Shown in pieces: positions 36,665 to 47,644 of a DNA stretch of 64,000 nucleotides; the stretch's first letter is position 1; every line of letters begins with the position of its first letter. The notes beneath the pieces are model-generated. The model ran no database searches. It saw only the letters and a list, made by a program, of their open reading frames with translations, and had not been told where the DNA came from. The translations under genes were made by a program, and so were the position numbers. The DNA is from Labrenzia sp. DG1229 (GTDB lineage: Bacteria; Pseudomonadota; Alphaproteobacteria; Rhizobiales; Stappiaceae). Location of the stretch: assembly GCF_000521215.1 (NCBI RefSeq), contig NZ_KI928927.1, forward strand, positions 94,440 through 158,439. Direction: 5' to 3'.

Positions 36665-38071
36665 GTGAAATACAGCAGTACGCGTGGCGAAGCACCGGTC
36701 TTGGAGTTTTCCGATGTTCTGCTGCAGGGGCTGGCCCGCGACGGAGGTCTCTATCTTCCCGAATCCTGGCCCCAAATCGATGCGGATACGATTGCCTCTT
36801 TTGCAGGTAAACCTTACGCCGACGTTGCGTTGGAAGTGATCCGGCCGTTTGTCGGCGATGCAATTCCGGAAAAAGATCTGAAGGCGATGATCGGGGAAGC
36901 CTATGCCGGTTTCCGACATCCTGCCGTGACACCGCTCGTCCAGATCGGTGCAAACACATTCATTCTTGAACTTTTTCACGGCCCGACCCTTGCCTTCAAG
37001 GACGTCGCCATGCAGCTGCTCGGGCGCATGATGGACTACGTTTTGACCAAAAAAGGTTTGCGTGCGACAATTGTCGGGGCGACCTCCGGTGATACGGGTG
37101 GTGCGGCTATCGAAGCTTTCAGGGGGCGCGAGCGCACGGACATATTTGTCTTGTACCCCGATGGCCGTGTTTCCAACGTACAGCGCCGCCAGATGACGAC
37201 GCCGACGGAAGACAACGTCCACGCGCTCGCCCTCACCGGAAACTTTGACGATTGCCAGGCGATCGTCAAAGGCATGTTCAACCACTTTTCGTTTCGTGAT
37301 CGGGTCGCCCTGTCTGGCGTCAATTCAATTAACTGGGCGCGTATTCTGGCGCAGATTGTCTACTACTTTGTTGCCGGCGCCGCCCTTGGCGCACCGCATC
37401 GCAAAGTGTCCTTCACGGTCCCTACCGGCAACTTTGGCGATATTTTCGCTGGTTACGCGGCAGTGAAGATGGGGCTTCCGGTCGAAAAGCTCATTGTTGC
37501 GACCAATGTGAACGACATTCTGGCGCGCACCCTCGAAACCGGCCGCTACGAAAAGCGGGGCGTGACGCCGACCATTTCACCTTCGATGGATATCCAGGTT
37601 TCGTCAAACTTCGAACGGCTTCTGGCGGAGGTTAGCGGTCGCGACGGGTCGTCGGTCCGCCGGATGATGGACCAGCTCGCCCAGTCGGGCAGCTTCTCGA
37701 TAGAACAAGGGCCGCTTGCTGAAATGAGAGCCCATTTCGGAGCAGGGCGCTGTGACGAAGCGCAGACGGCGGCGACAATTGCCGGGACGTGGGGGGAGAC
37801 CGGATATCTTCTGGATCCACATACGGCGATCGGCGTTCACGTGGCCAGGGACCACGAAGACGGTTCGGTGCCCATGGTGGTGCTGGGAACGGCTCATCCG
37901 GCGAAGTTCCCGGATGCGGTTGAAAAAGCCTCAGGTGTTCGGCCCGAATTGCCGGACAACCTGAAAGATATGATGACTGCGGAGGAGCGCCAGCAGGTTT
38001 TGGCGGCAGAACTGGACGAGGTGGAACGATTTATCGAGACACACGCCCGCGCCGCCACCGCCAGGGTGTAG
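36665..38071 (+). CDS. thrC: Threonine synthase
   Basis: 468 residues of the long (yeast/gram-negative) type. PLP enzyme converting O-phosphohomoserine to threonine. KYSSTRGEAPVLEFSDVLL is the usual N-terminus; the PLP lysine is in FHGPTLAFKDVAMQ, with ATSGDTGGAAIEAF and PTGNFGDIFAGY for phosphate binding. The start is GTG 36665 with AGAGGGA upstream. The last steps of threonine synthesis are both in the window: thrB is at 44421. I saw no threonine leader peptide upstream. Confidence 0.97.
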   Translation: MKYSSTRGEAPVLEFSDVLLQGLARDGGLYLPESWPQIDADTIASFAGKPYADVALEVIRPFVGDAIPEKDLKAMIGEAYAGFRHPAVTPLVQIGANTFILELFHGPTLAFKDVAMQLLGRMMDYVLTKKGLRATIVGATSGDTGGAAIEAFRGRERTDIFVLYPDGRVSNVQRRQMTTPTEDNVHALALTGNFDDCQAIVKGMFNHFSFRDRVALSGVNSINWARILAQIVYYFVAGAALGAPHRKVSFTVPTGNFGDIFAGYAAVKMGLPVEKLIVATNVNDILARTLETGRYEKRGVTPTISPSMDIQVSSNFERLLAEVSGRDGSSVRRMMDQLAQSGSFSIEQGPLAEMRAHFGAGRCDEAQTAATIAGTWGETGYLLDPHTAIGVHVARDHEDGSVPMVVLGTAHPAKFPDAVEKASGVRPELPDNLKDMMTAEERQQVLAAELDEVERFIETHARAATARV

Positions 38072-38075
38072 CTAT

Positions 38076-39365
38076 ATGAAAGTACAAACAACTGTCCTGG
38101 AAAACGGGATGACGGTCGTAACCGACCAGATGCCGTACTTGAAGACGGCGGCACTGGGAGTTTGGGTGCGGACCGGGTCCCGAGCGGAAACGGTGCAGCA
38201 AAATGGCATCACGCACCTTTTGGAGCATATGGCTTTCAAGGGAACCAAGACCAGGACAGCGCGCAGCATAGCTGAAGAGATCGAAGCGGTTGGAGGCGAA
38301 TTGAACGCGTCGACCAGCATCGAGCATACCAACTACTATGCGCGGATCCTGGCAGAAGACACCCCTCTCGCGGTCGACCTTTTGTCCGACATTCTGCAGA
38401 ACTCAACGTTCGATTCGCAGGAACTGGCCCGTGAACAGCATGTGATCCTGCAGGAAATTGGTGCCGCGAACGATTCGCCCGATGATCAGGCGTTCGATCT
38501 GTTTCAGGAAACCGCCTGGCCGGACCAGGCGATAGGCAGACCGATTCTCGGCACGCCGGAAACCGTTCAGGGGTTTAACCGGGACGTACTTAACACCTAT
38601 CTTTCCGATCGCTACAGGGCACCGGATATGGTGCTTGCGGCGGCAGGCGCGGTCGAACACGACGAACTGGTTGCTCTGGCCAGGGAAAAGTTCAGTGGTT
38701 TCAGCGGCGAGGCGGCCACCCAGGATGCCACAGCCAAGTATGGTGGTGGTGAGACGCTTCGAAACAAGGACCTGATGGAAGCCCAGGTACTGATCGGTTT
38801 TGAAGGCCTGGCCTACAAGTCCAAGGACTATTATGCCATTCAGATCCTTGCATCCGTTCTGGGGGGAGGCATGTCGTCAAGGCTCTTCCAGGAAATACGC
38901 GAAAAGCACGGATTGTGTTATGCAATCTACAGTTTCCACTGGGCGTTTTCCGATACCGGCCTGTTCGGATTGCACGCTGCAACCAGTCATGACGACCTGG
39001 CGGCGCTCATGCCGATGATCACGGACGAACTTGTATCCGCCTCGCAGACGATCTCCGATGATGAAGTTGCCAGATCACGTGCGCAGATAAGAGCAGGGCT
39101 GATGATGGCTCTTGAAAGTCCGGCCGCCCGTGCCGGTCAGATTGCACGTCAGATTCTGGTTCACGGAAGGGTACTTGGTCCGGACGAAATTTCCAGTAAG
39201 ATCGAAGCTGTTACGGCCGAGGATATTCGCAGAGTTGCGCACGAAACTTTTGTCGGAACCACGCCGACGCTGACGGCGATCGGTCCGATTGACGGCATCA
39301 TGAAAGCGGATGAACTGGCAGGACGACTGGAACAGGCCCCGGTGCTGCGGGCCGCGTCATTATAA
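38076..39365 (+). CDS. M16 family zinc peptidase (MPP-like)
   Basis: 429 residues. The inverted zinc motif HLLEHMAFKG (HxxEH) is intact, and VGGELNASTSIEHTNYYARI follows as in mitochondrial processing peptidase beta and bacterial PqqL/YmxG. GGGMSSRLFQEIREKHGLCY is the substrate-binding region of the second half. It begins four bases after thrC, a pairing seen across alphaproteobacteria. Substrate unknown; no signal peptide. Confidence 0.94.
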   Translation: MKVQTTVLENGMTVVTDQMPYLKTAALGVWVRTGSRAETVQQNGITHLLEHMAFKGTKTRTARSIAEEIEAVGGELNASTSIEHTNYYARILAEDTPLAVDLLSDILQNSTFDSQELAREQHVILQEIGAANDSPDDQAFDLFQETAWPDQAIGRPILGTPETVQGFNRDVLNTYLSDRYRAPDMVLAAAGAVEHDELVALAREKFSGFSGEAATQDATAKYGGGETLRNKDLMEAQVLIGFEGLAYKSKDYYAIQILASVLGGGMSSRLFQEIREKHGLCYAIYSFHWAFSDTGLFGLHAATSHDDLAALMPMITDELVSASQTISDDEVARSRAQIRAGLMMALESPAARAGQIARQILVHGRVLGPDEISSKIEAVTAEDIRRVAHETFVGTTPTLTAIGPIDGIMKADELAGRLEQAPVLRAASL

Positions 39366-39383
39366 AACTACGAGGTTCGGGGC

Positions 39384-40022
39384 ATGGCATTGCTACGGCC
39401 GGGATCGTCACCTGACGCCGAGCTGTTGATTGAGGCGGGTGGATATCTACTCCGCCCGCCATTGATGTCCGACTTCAAGGACTGGGCGGAACTGCGAGAT
39501 GAGAGCCGCGCCTTCCTGAAGCCTTGGGAACCGTTATGGCCGTCCGATGATCTGACCAAATCCGGATTTCGCCGGCGCTTGCGGCGCTATGCCAAGGATC
39601 GCAAGGAAGGTCGAAGCCTGACATTTCTTCTCTTCCGGTCGAGGACGAACGAGGTCCTGGGAGGTCTGACGCTCAGCAACATCCGGCGCGGTGTGAGCCA
39701 GACCGCCACGTTGGGATACTGGATGGGTGAACGTCATGCGGGAAAGAGACACATGTCCGCAGCGGTCGCCATGATCTTGCCATTTTGTTTCGACGTTTTG
39801 AACCTTCACCGTCTCGAGGCGGCCTGCATTCCGGTCAATACGGCGTCAATACGATTGCTTGAGAATGCAGGATTTCGCCGAGAGGGATACGCACGTAACT
39901 ACCTGTTAATTAACGGGACTTGGCAGGATCATTTGCTTTACGCCTGTCTTGCGGAGGATCACGCTGTTCTTTCCGGAAAAATTAGCCCCAGTGTTGAGGG
40001 TATCTTGAAAGAATTCTTGTGA
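39384..40022 (+). CDS. GNAT family N-acetyltransferase (RimJ-like)
   Basis: 212 residues. The fold is that of RimJ/RimL ribosomal protein alanine acetyltransferases: YLLRPPLMSDFKDWAELR, GYWMGERHAGKRHMSAAV (acetyl-CoA loop), LHRLEAACIPVNTASIRLL and AGFRREGYARNYLLING. Substrate not deducible. It begins 18 bases after the peptidase stop and is probably part of the thrC-M16-GNAT operon. The c-di-GMP gene starts one base after its stop. Confidence 0.9.
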   Translation: MALLRPGSSPDAELLIEAGGYLLRPPLMSDFKDWAELRDESRAFLKPWEPLWPSDDLTKSGFRRRLRRYAKDRKEGRSLTFLLFRSRTNEVLGGLTLSNIRRGVSQTATLGYWMGERHAGKRHMSAAVAMILPFCFDVLNLHRLEAACIPVNTASIRLLENAGFRREGYARNYLLINGTWQDHLLYACLAEDHAVLSGKISPSVEGILKEFL

Positions 40023-40023
40023 C

Positions 40024-42964
40024 ATGCGCCACAACCCGGTAGTTCTTCGCCCCATGTCGATTTTGTTGCCGGACCCGATCAATAGTGTGATCAGACGTGT
40101 TGTTTTAGCTTTTTGCGTGATCGTCTCGGTGTTTGCGGCGTTGCCCGTTCAAGCACTTGAGCCGATTCCCGTTCCAATCGATATCGAGGCACTCGATGTT
40201 ACGAACTCCATCGAACTGCATCGGGACGCCGGAACACGTCTGCAGGTGTCCACAGCACCCGGTGCGGACGGCATCGTGCGCAGGATCGAAGTTCCATCGC
40301 TTGACGGCAACAACACGAACTGGGCTGTTTTCGCGCTTGCCAATACCAGTGACGAACAGATCGATCGTCTCATCGTTGCGCCGAATTACAAGCTGGTCGG
40401 ATCGGATCTCTTCTGGCCGGACCTCGGTTCGTCGCGCATAGCCGCGATCACGCCGAGCCAGGGCATTGCGCCCGAAAGACTGAAGAGCCTGGAAGCAGAC
40501 GTTTTCCTGGTAACGCTCGATCCTGGTTCGATCGTCACATTCGTGGCCGAACTGACGACGCCCAAACTTCCCGAAGTGCGCATCTGGGAACCCGACGTCT
40601 ACAAGGAAACGATCAACGCCTACACCCTCTACCGCGGCATCATTTTGGGAATTTCCGGTCTTCTGGCCTTGTTTCTGACCATCTTGTTCGTGGTCAAGGG
40701 AACCGTCATGTTTCCTGCCACCGCGGCGCTGGCGTGGTCGGTCCTGGCCTATCTGTGTATCGATTTCGGCTTCTGGGGCCTTGTCTTCAATCTCGACGGT
40801 GGCGGCAGTCAATTGGCGCGGTCCTGCGCTGAAGTCATGCTTGCAGCCAGCCTGCTCATCTTTCTCTACGCCTATCTCAATCTCAATCGCTGGAACATAC
40901 ACTACTCCCACCTGGCGCTGACGACCCTGATCCTCATCCTCGGGCTTCTGGGCGTTGCGGTCTGGGATCCGTCAATTGCGGCGGGCGTTGCGCGCTTGTC
41001 GCTCGGCGTTATCGGTGCACTTGGTTTCATCACGATTGCCGTGCTGGCTTTCCAGCAATACGACCGGGCAATCCTGCTGATCCCCACCTGGTGTCTTTTG
41101 ATTGCCTGGCTTGTCGGCTCTGCCATGACGGTGACGGGGTATCTATCCAACGATATCGTTCAACCAGCGCTCGGAGGCGGCCTTGTTCTGATCGTCCTGC
41201 TCATCGGTTTCACGGTGATGCAGCACGCTTTTGCCGGTGGTGCAATCGCTCAAGGGCTGATCTCCGATGTCGAACGCAAGGCACTGGCGGCTCACGGGCG
41301 CCGGCGACATTATCTGGGATTGGGATATCGACCGTGACCGGATCTATACGGGCAACGAGGTCGAGGAGTTGCTCAATCTCAAACGCGGAGCACTTGAAGG
41401 GCCGGCGAGGGACTGGCTGGAAGTTCTGCATCCACAGGACCGCGACCGGTTCCGGGCGACGCTTGACGCCGTTATCGACCAGCGTCGCGGCAAGGTCATG
41501 CAGACATTCCGCCTGCGATCTGAAGATGGACACTTCCGCTGGTTCAGGTTGCGCGCCCGGCCGATCATCGGGTCCGACGGTGAGGTGATACGCTGCGTTG
41601 GAACATTGCTCGACGTCACGGAGGAGCGCACGGCAGAAGAGCGGCTGCTTCATGATGCGGTGCATGACAACCTGACCGGATTGCCGAACAGGGAACTGTT
41701 CGTCGATCGCCTGCGCACCAGCGTTGTGCGCTCGAAGGCGGAAGAAACAGCCAAACCCACTTTGCTCGTTCTCAATCTTGACCGCTTCAAGCAAGTCAAT
41801 GACAGCATCGGCCTGTCGGCAGGTGACAGCATTCTCCTGACGGTGGCACGCCGTCTCGGCCGCCTGATTGGCCAGCAGGACACGCTTGGCAGGTTGTCCG
41901 GCGACCAGTATGGCCTGGTGCTCTTGTCGGAACAGGAGCCGGACAGGATCGTCGCCCTGGCGGATTCCCTGCGTAAAGCGGTGCGCGCACCGATCACGTT
42001 CGGAGACCGGGAGATCTTTCTGACCTGTTCGGTCGGGATTGCCTTCTTCGAGGGCGGCAAACAGGCCGTCGAGGATATGGTCACCAACGCGGAGATCGCG
42101 CTCAATCACGCCAAGCGACTGGGCGGTGACCGACAGGAAGTGTTCAGACCCATCCTGCGGCCGCTCGACAAGAATATCGTCGATCTGGAGGCGGACCTGC
42201 GTGAGGCCATCAAGAAGGAAACGCTCGGCGTATTCTTCCAGCCGATCATTCGCCTGGAAGACCAGTCCATTGCCGGTTACGAGGTTTTGGCGCGCTGGAA
42301 CCACCCGAAGCGCGGAAAGATTGCACCATCCGAGTTTATCCCGATCGCAGAACAGTCTGGCCTGATCAACGAGCTCGGGATGTACATGCTGGACAAGGGG
42401 GCTCAGCAACTCGCCTTCTGGCAGAGAGAGTATCCGATGCAAAGGCCGCTGTTCGCATCGGTGAACCTGTCGTCGCGCCAGTTGTTGAAACAGGATCTCA
42501 TCAACGATGTGAAGGCGGTGCTTTCAAGAACATCTCTTGAACCGGGAACCTTGAAATTGGAACTGACGGAATCCCTCGTCATGTCAAATCCGGAATACTC
42601 GGCAAAGGTACTGGAGCGGCTGCGCAGCCTCGGGGCCGGGCTGTCCCTGGATGATTTTGGAACTGGTCATTCCTCCCTGTCGTATTTGCAGCGCTTCCCG
42701 TTCGACACGATCAAGATCGACCAGTCCTTCGTGAAGACCAATGGGTCGTCTGCCCGGTCCGTGCTGCTTGGAACAATCGTCGCCATGGGCCACGATCTCG
42801 GCATGTCCGTTGTCGCGGAAGGCGCAGAGAGTGAGACGGATGCGCTGGAGCTCTATCAGCTCGGTTGCGAATATGCACAGGGCTTCTTCTTCGGAGAAGC
42901 GATGTCTTCCTCAGAAGCGACCAAGATGCTCCGGAAAATGCCGGCAGAGGCTGAAAGCGCATAG
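40024..42964 (+). pseudogene. 7TM-PAS-GGDEF-EAL c-di-GMP gene split by a frameshift
   Basis: The first frame (40024-41337) encodes a signal peptide, a periplasmic sensor domain (about 45-200) and about seven membrane helices, then reads DVERKALA and shifts. The second frame continues from 41291 with LTGAGDIIWDWDIDRDRIY (PAS), a GGDEF domain and an EAL domain to 42964. One extra G at 41289-41290 separates them; without it the product is about 979 residues. The GGDEF signature is degenerate (GRLSGDQYGL) while the EAL side is complete (GYEVLARW, ELTESLVM, LDDFGTGHSSL), so the intact protein should be a phosphodiesterase. Start at 40024 or 40054 is uncertain. Confidence 0.88.
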
Positions 42965-43013
42965 GCGTTCCCACCCTTGAATTCGTGTGGCGCCCTGCGG
43001 CAGACAACTGGTG

Positions 43014-43937
43014 TCAGGGAACCAGTACCGGCACTGTCTTCTCCGTTTGACTGATTTCCAGTGGTGTAGTGCCGAAAGGATCGCCGTCAACCTGGGCAGC
43101 CACAGGCGAGGCTGAAGCGATAGTGGCAACAGAAAACGGCCGGACGGTTGCGCCGCGCGCCTTGTGTATTCGCCCAAACATCAGCGCCAATCCATAGCGC
43201 AGGGAAGACCAGGGGTCGTCCTTGTCCAGCACCAGCATATGCAGACCCGGGTCTGTCGCCCCGTGCGGGCAGATGACGAAGGGGCCGCCATAGTGGCGTG
43301 CATTGCTGGCGACCGCGAATTTTCCATTTATCGTTTCGCCGTCCAGTGAAATCTCCAGATGGCTCGCCTTGCGTTTGAAACCGATCCTGAAAGCAGTGAT
43401 CACGTAGGCAAGCTTGCCGAACTTTCGCTTGAGAGCCAGCGGCACGGCGTGAACGATTTCTGCATCGAAGCCGCTGGATGCCATGAGAACAAAAGGATGA
43501 CCGTTGACAAGTCCGAAGCGCAGAGATTTGGTCTTCTGCCGCCAGATCATGTCAGCGATAGCAACTGGCTTTCGCGGCAGACCGAGTTCGAGAGCAAGGA
43601 CGTTCGCCGTCCCAAAGGGGATGACCGCAAGCTGCGGCGGGTCGGGATTGTTCTGAAAGCCTGTCAGTGCCTCGTTGATCGATCCATCGCCCCCGGCAAC
43701 CACAAGCGTTCGAACACCCAGGCCAGGGTTGGTGCAGACTTCGCCGATTTCACCGGCATGCCTGGTGAGTCTGATTTCTGTGCGGAAACCGAGATCTTCC
43801 AGTCTTGTGCGGACGCTGTCGAGGAATTCCGCATTGTATCCGCCGGAAGTGGGGTTCGCCATGATCAGCACTGACCCTGGAATGTCGGGTGCGGCTTGAC
43901 GCCGCGATGCGGGAGCGGACCAGCAGAGATCTCTCAC
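43014..43937 (-). CDS. Diacylglycerol/lipid kinase family protein
   Basis: 307 residues with the DAGK catalytic fold: IMANPTSGGYN nucleotide strand, VVAGGDGSINEAL (GGDGS), IPFGTANVLALELGLP and a C-terminal beta-sandwich ending AAQVDGDPFGTTPLEI. Members phosphorylate diacylglycerol, undecaprenol-like or sphingoid lipids; which one is not clear. GTG 43937 has GAGGA six bases upstream. It follows rnhA on the same strand after 34 bases. Confidence 0.9.
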   Translation of the reverse strand: MRDLCWSAPASRRQAAPDIPGSVLIMANPTSGGYNAEFLDSVRTRLEDLGFRTEIRLTRHAGEIGEVCTNPGLGVRTLVVAGGDGSINEALTGFQNNPDPPQLAVIPFGTANVLALELGLPRKPVAIADMIWRQKTKSLRFGLVNGHPFVLMASSGFDAEIVHAVPLALKRKFGKLAYVITAFRIGFKRKASHLEISLDGETINGKFAVASNARHYGGPFVICPHGATDPGLHMLVLDKDDPWSSLRYGLALMFGRIHKARGATVRPFSVATIASASPVAAQVDGDPFGTTPLEISQTEKTVPVLVP

Positions 43938-43971
43938 TTGATTTCCTCAGCGCGTCGGTCGGGAGCTGTAT

Positions 43972-44424
43972 TCAATCGCCGTTCTTATACGGTGCCATGC
44001 CACCGCGCGCCAGTTCGTCCGCGCGTTCGTTGTCAGGATGCCCTGCATGACCCTTGACCCAGTGCCAGGAAACGTCATGGCGTTCGCGTGCTTCGTCAAG
44101 GGCCTGCCAGAGGTCGGCATTCTTCACCGGTTTATTGGCAGCAGTCCGCCAGTTTTTCCGTTTCCAGCCGTCAAGCCACTCGCGGATTCCGCTCCGCACG
44201 TAGGTGCTGTCCGTGTAGAGGTCGATCGCGCAGGGGCGCTTGAGCGCATTCAGTGCCTCGATTGCTGCGGTCAATTCCATGCGGTTGTTGGTGGTTTCCG
44301 GCTCCCCGCCCTTCAGTTCCTTTTCATGCTCGCCGAAGCGAAGCAACACACCCCATCCGCCGGGACCCGGATTTCCGGAACAGGCACCATCGGTAAAAAC
44401 CGTCACGCGATTCTGATTGCTCAT
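43972..44424 (-). CDS. rnhA: Ribonuclease HI
   Basis: 150 residues; cuts RNA in RNA-DNA hybrids. The four catalytic acids are in [43 protein letters not shown] and [15 protein letters not shown]. The basic [20 protein letters not shown] handle is present, as in the E. coli enzyme. Its ATG overlaps the thrB stop (ATGA), so the ispH-thrB-rnhA order forms one coupled operon, as in other alphaproteobacteria. Confidence 0.97.
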   Translation of the reverse strand: MSNQNRVTVFTDGACSGNPGPGGWGVLLRFGEHEKELKGGEPETTNNRMELTAAIEALNALKRPCAIDLYTDSTYVRSGIREWLDGWKRKNWRTAANKPVKNADLWQALDEARERHDVSWHWVKGHAGHPDNERADELARGGMAPYKNGD

Positions 44425-45386
44425 CGTTCCAGCCCGTAAGCCTCCGTACCGCCAATTGTCTGATGGAATTTCAGTTTCTTGAGGTACTCCAGCGGGTTCT
44501 TGGGTGTAACAAGGGCTCCCTCGGGCACACTCAACCAGTCATAAAGCCGCGTGAGCAGGAACCTTAAGGCAGCACCGCGGCAAAGGGTCGGTAACGCGTC
44601 GTATTCGTTGGAGTCGAGCTGGCGAACGGATGTGTACCCCTTCAACAGTGCCCTGGCCTTTGTCACGTTGAACGAAAGATCGATTTCAAAACACCAGGCG
44701 TTCAGGCAGATCGCGATATCGTAGGCAAACGCATCGTTGCAGGCGAAATAGAAGTCGATCAGACCCGAGAGCTCATTGCCGAGAAAAAAGACATTGTCCG
44801 GAAAGAGGTCGGCGTGAATGACACCGTGCGGCAGTTCTGACGGCCAGGTCGCTTCGAGATGGGCAAGTTCCCGCGTAATCTCGTCTCCCAGTCCCGGGTG
44901 AACAGTGTCGCTCCGGTCTCCGCATTGTTCGAACAAGGGTCGCCAGCCGGCGACATTCAGCGCATTGGTCCGAAAACCGCCATAGTCCTGGCCGTCAAGA
45001 TGCAGTTCGGCCATCGCCTTGCCAAGGCCTGCGCAATGTTCAACGCGCGGGCGCTTGACCCACATGCCTTCCAGAAATGTGACAAGAGCGGCCGGGCGCC
45101 CCGCCAGTGTCCCAAGCAGTTTTCCATCCTTTGACGGAACAGGTGTCGGGCAGGAAAGACCTTTGCCGGCAAGGTGCTGCAAAAGATTGAGGAAATAGGG
45201 CAGGTCGTCCGGATCTACCCGTTTTTCGTAAAGCGTCAGAATGTAGGAGGCCTTGTCGGTATGGACGAGAAAGTTGCTGTTCTCAACGCCCTCGGCAATG
45301 CCTTTGAACGAAAGCAGGCGCCCCACATCGTAGGTGCCGATGAAGTCTTGCAGTTCCTCATCGGTCACTTCGGTATAAACGGCCAT
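44421..45386 (-). CDS. thrB: Homoserine kinase
   Basis: 321 residues of the aminoglycoside phosphotransferase-like ThrB type, which phosphorylates homoserine for ThrC. The N-terminus [19 protein letters not shown] and [13 protein letters not shown] are family-specific. The catalytic loop is [15 protein letters not shown] and the metal Asp is in [12 protein letters not shown] 45386 is chosen; upstream codons run into ispH. It begins four bases after ispH. Confidence 0.95.
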   Translation of the reverse strand: MAVYTEVTDEELQDFIGTYDVGRLLSFKGIAEGVENSNFLVHTDKASYILTLYEKRVDPDDLPYFLNLLQHLAGKGLSCPTPVPSKDGKLLGTLAGRPAALVTFLEGMWVKRPRVEHCAGLGKAMAELHLDGQDYGGFRTNALNVAGWRPLFEQCGDRSDTVHPGLGDEITRELAHLEATWPSELPHGVIHADLFPDNVFFLGNELSGLIDFYFACNDAFAYDIAICLNAWCFEIDLSFNVTKARALLKGYTSVRQLDSNEYDALPTLCRGAALRFLLTRLYDWLSVPEGALVTPKNPLEYLKKLKFHQTIGGTEAYGLER

Positions 45387-45390
45387 GATC

Positions 45391-46389
45391 TTATCCGGTA
45401 GCCGCCTGGGGCGTCGAGACCACGTCTCTGAGTTCCCGTGGCAGATTGAAGGAAATTGTTTCCTCAGCGGTTCGCACGGTTTCGACGATGACATCGAACC
45501 GGGTGGAAAACGCGTCGATGATTTCCTCTACCAGAGTTTCGGGCGCCGAAGCACCTGCCGTCAGTCCAAGGGATCGTGCGCCTTCGAAATCCGGCCACTC
45601 GATGTCGCTTGCACGCTGTATCAGAACCGCAACCTTGCAGCCGGCGCGTTCAGCAACTTCCCTCAGGCGCTGGGAATTGGAAGAATTCGGCGCACCGACA
45701 ACAACCATTGCATCAACATCCGGCGCGACATGTTTCACCGCTTCCTGCCGGTTCGTTGTTGCGTAACAGATATCTTCCTTGTGCGGGGCAACGATATCGG
45801 GAAAACGCTCCTGCAGGACCGAAACAATTCCCGCCGTGTCGTCAACCGATAGAGTCGTCTGGGTAATGTAGGCGAGCGATCTGTCCGACTTGGGTTGAAA
45901 TTTGCGGGCGTCTTCTTCGGTTTCGATGAGCGCAACGGTTCCCGCCGGCAGTTGGCCCATCGTCCCGATGACTTCCGGATGACCGGCATGTCCGATCAGA
46001 AGCACTTCACGATCGCGCCGATCGTGGATCTGCGCTTCCTTGTGCACCTTGGAAACCAGGGGACACGTTGCGTCGAGAAAGAACATGTTGCGTGCTTCGG
46101 CGTCTTCGGGCACCGATTTCGGGACGCCGTGCGCGGAAAAGATCACGGGCCTGCCGGCATCAACAGCGGGAATTTCGCTCAATTCCTCGACAAAGACTGC
46201 TCCCTTTGCCTTAAGACCATCGACAACGAATTTGTTGTGAACGATTTCGTGGCGCACATAGACGGGACGGCCGTATTTTTCCAGCGCAAGTTCAACAATC
46301 TGGATCGCTCTGTCTACACCGGCGCAGAACCCGCGTGGCGCACAGAGTTTTATCGTAAGTGGCGGTTTTATCTGCTTGGTATCGCTCAT
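45391..46389 (-). CDS. ispH: 4-hydroxy-3-methylbut-2-enyl diphosphate reductase
   Basis: 332 residues; the [4Fe-4S] enzyme that makes IPP and DMAPP at the end of the MEP pathway. The three cluster Cys are in [25 protein letters not shown] and [31 protein letters not shown] and [15 protein letters not shown] are also diagnostic. First gene of the ispH-thrB-rnhA operon; the 190-base gap upstream toward the lipoprotein gene carries the divergent promoters. Confidence 0.97.
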   Translation of the reverse strand: MSDTKQIKPPLTIKLCAPRGFCAGVDRAIQIVELALEKYGRPVYVRHEIVHNKFVVDGLKAKGAVFVEELSEIPAVDAGRPVIFSAHGVPKSVPEDAEARNMFFLDATCPLVSKVHKEAQIHDRRDREVLLIGHAGHPEVIGTMGQLPAGTVALIETEEDARKFQPKSDRSLAYITQTTLSVDDTAGIVSVLQERFPDIVAPHKEDICYATTNRQEAVKHVAPDVDAMVVVGAPNSSNSQRLREVAERAGCKVAVLIQRASDIEWPDFEGARSLGLTAGASAPETLVEEIIDAFSTRFDVIVETVRTAEETISFNLPRELRDVVSTPQAATG

Positions 46390-46579
46390 GGTGCTCTTTC
46401 AGCAAACCTTCCTGGCCGCAATAAGGGCTTCAAGGTCATGCCTGTCAAGTAGATGCGCTGATGTGCACACTATTTCGGCCACAAAGAGATGCTTCAAGCT
46501 TTCAGGCGATCAAGCCTCGCCAAGCAAATGTACACCTGCTATGACACTCCGCCAAGTTGCTTTTCGATCCGATGGGTAG

Positions 46580-47167
46580 ATGATGATCAGTGCGTTCCAG
46601 GCCGTATTCGACGTGAAACTGAAGACAATTCTGACAGCAGGTTTGTGCGCTGCGACCCTGGCAGGTTGCGGCGGAGGTTCCGACAGTATTGCCAGCAAGA
46701 TAATCACGGGCGGACAGGAACCGATCGAAGTTTCTCCGGCAACCTTTGCACCGCCGGTGCCTTGTCCGTCCATGGAGCTGAAGTCAAACGCTTACCTGAT
46801 CAGGAATTACGTTCGCGGCAAAGAGGATGAATCCGAAGGCCTTCTCTATCAGGCAACGGTCGAAGACTGGGCAAACAGCTGCACCCAGCAGGCGGACGGT
46901 CAGCGGCTCATGAAAGTCGGGCTTTCCGGCGACGTAACACCCGGCCCGGCCTGGAAAGGCGGTGAGATCGTTCTGCCGCTGCGGGTCGCGATCGTGCCCG
47001 GCGGCACTGGCGCCAAACCCCTGAGCTCTGAAGTGCTGACCGTTCCTGTAACGCTTGGCGAGAGCGCTCCGGCGGAAAAGTGGACGTTGATCGAGGAAAA
47101 ATTCACGATTCCACAAGGCGAAAGCGTCAAGGTGGTGTTCGGATTTGACGAAGGGCGTCGCCGCTGA
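46580..47167 (+). CDS. Putative lipoprotein of unknown function
   Basis: 195 residues. The lipobox is TLAGC (Cys at about residue 30), preceded by the hydrophobic ILTAGLCAA segment. The mature part starts GGGSDSIASKI and includes PCPSMELKSNAYLIRNY and EDWANSCTQQADGQR; the rest is beta-rich. GTG 46613 would give a shorter and tidier signal peptide, MKLKTILTAG, and is a good alternative start. I do not recognise a function. Likely anchored in the outer or inner membrane facing the periplasm. Confidence 0.75.
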   Translation: MMISAFQAVFDVKLKTILTAGLCAATLAGCGGGSDSIASKIITGGQEPIEVSPATFAPPVPCPSMELKSNAYLIRNYVRGKEDESEGLLYQATVEDWANSCTQQADGQRLMKVGLSGDVTPGPAWKGGEIVLPLRVAIVPGGTGAKPLSSEVLTVPVTLGESAPAEKWTLIEEKFTIPQGESVKVVFGFDEGRRR

Positions 47168-47299
47168 GCGGCGTCTTCTGCGGAAACGCACATACGCCAT
47201 TACCCACGGATCGCAAGACTGTCGGGAAGCCGCTACGTTACCCTGGCTGCTGTGGGTCTTGTTTTGAAAGACTTCAATCCCGGCCGGATTAATCCTGTA

Positions 47300-47328
47300 T
47301 TGACAAGGGTATTCCCCGCTCGCAAAAT
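47300..47328 (+). promoter_or_regulatory. Candidate promoter of the gcv operon
   Basis: TTGACA at 47300-47305 and CAAAAT at 47323-47328 are separated by 17 bases. The expected start lies near 47335, about 50 bases before the first glycine aptamer. Confidence 0.6.
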
Positions 47329-47382
47329 CCCGCCCGCAATCAGGGTCGTGACCTGTTTGGCGCGGCAACGCGCGTGCCCCAC

Positions 47383-47582
47383 GCGGGAGAGCCCAGGTCA
47401 AATGACCCGGCGCCGAAGGAGCAACCGCCCCGGAAACTCTCAGGCAAAAGGACCGCATGGGGAACAACGCTCTGGAAAGCAGTGCTCCACTGAACTGCTC
47501 AGTGGACTGCTCACCGAAGGAGTAACTGCCGCGCGACTCATGGCGTTCGACAGGAAAACTCTCAGGTACTCGGACAGAGGGG
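47383..47582 (+). ncRNA. Tandem glycine riboswitch
   Basis: Two glycine aptamers in series. The first (about 47383-47461) shows GCGGGAGAGCC, GCCGAAGGAGCAA and GGAAACTCTCAGGCAAAAGG. The second (about 47470-47582) shows CTCTGGAAAGC, CACCGAAGGAGTAA and GAAAACTCTCAGG then CGGACAGAGG. These are the conserved core elements of the class. Glycine binding normally turns on the downstream cleavage genes. gcvT starts 63 bases after the second aptamer; I see no clear T-run terminator, so control of translation initiation is possible. Confidence 0.95.
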
Positions 47583-47644
47583 GTGCTGGTTGACCGGTTC
47601 ATGATCTGCCGGAATGCCAAGCAACGCCCTGCATTCGAGGACCA

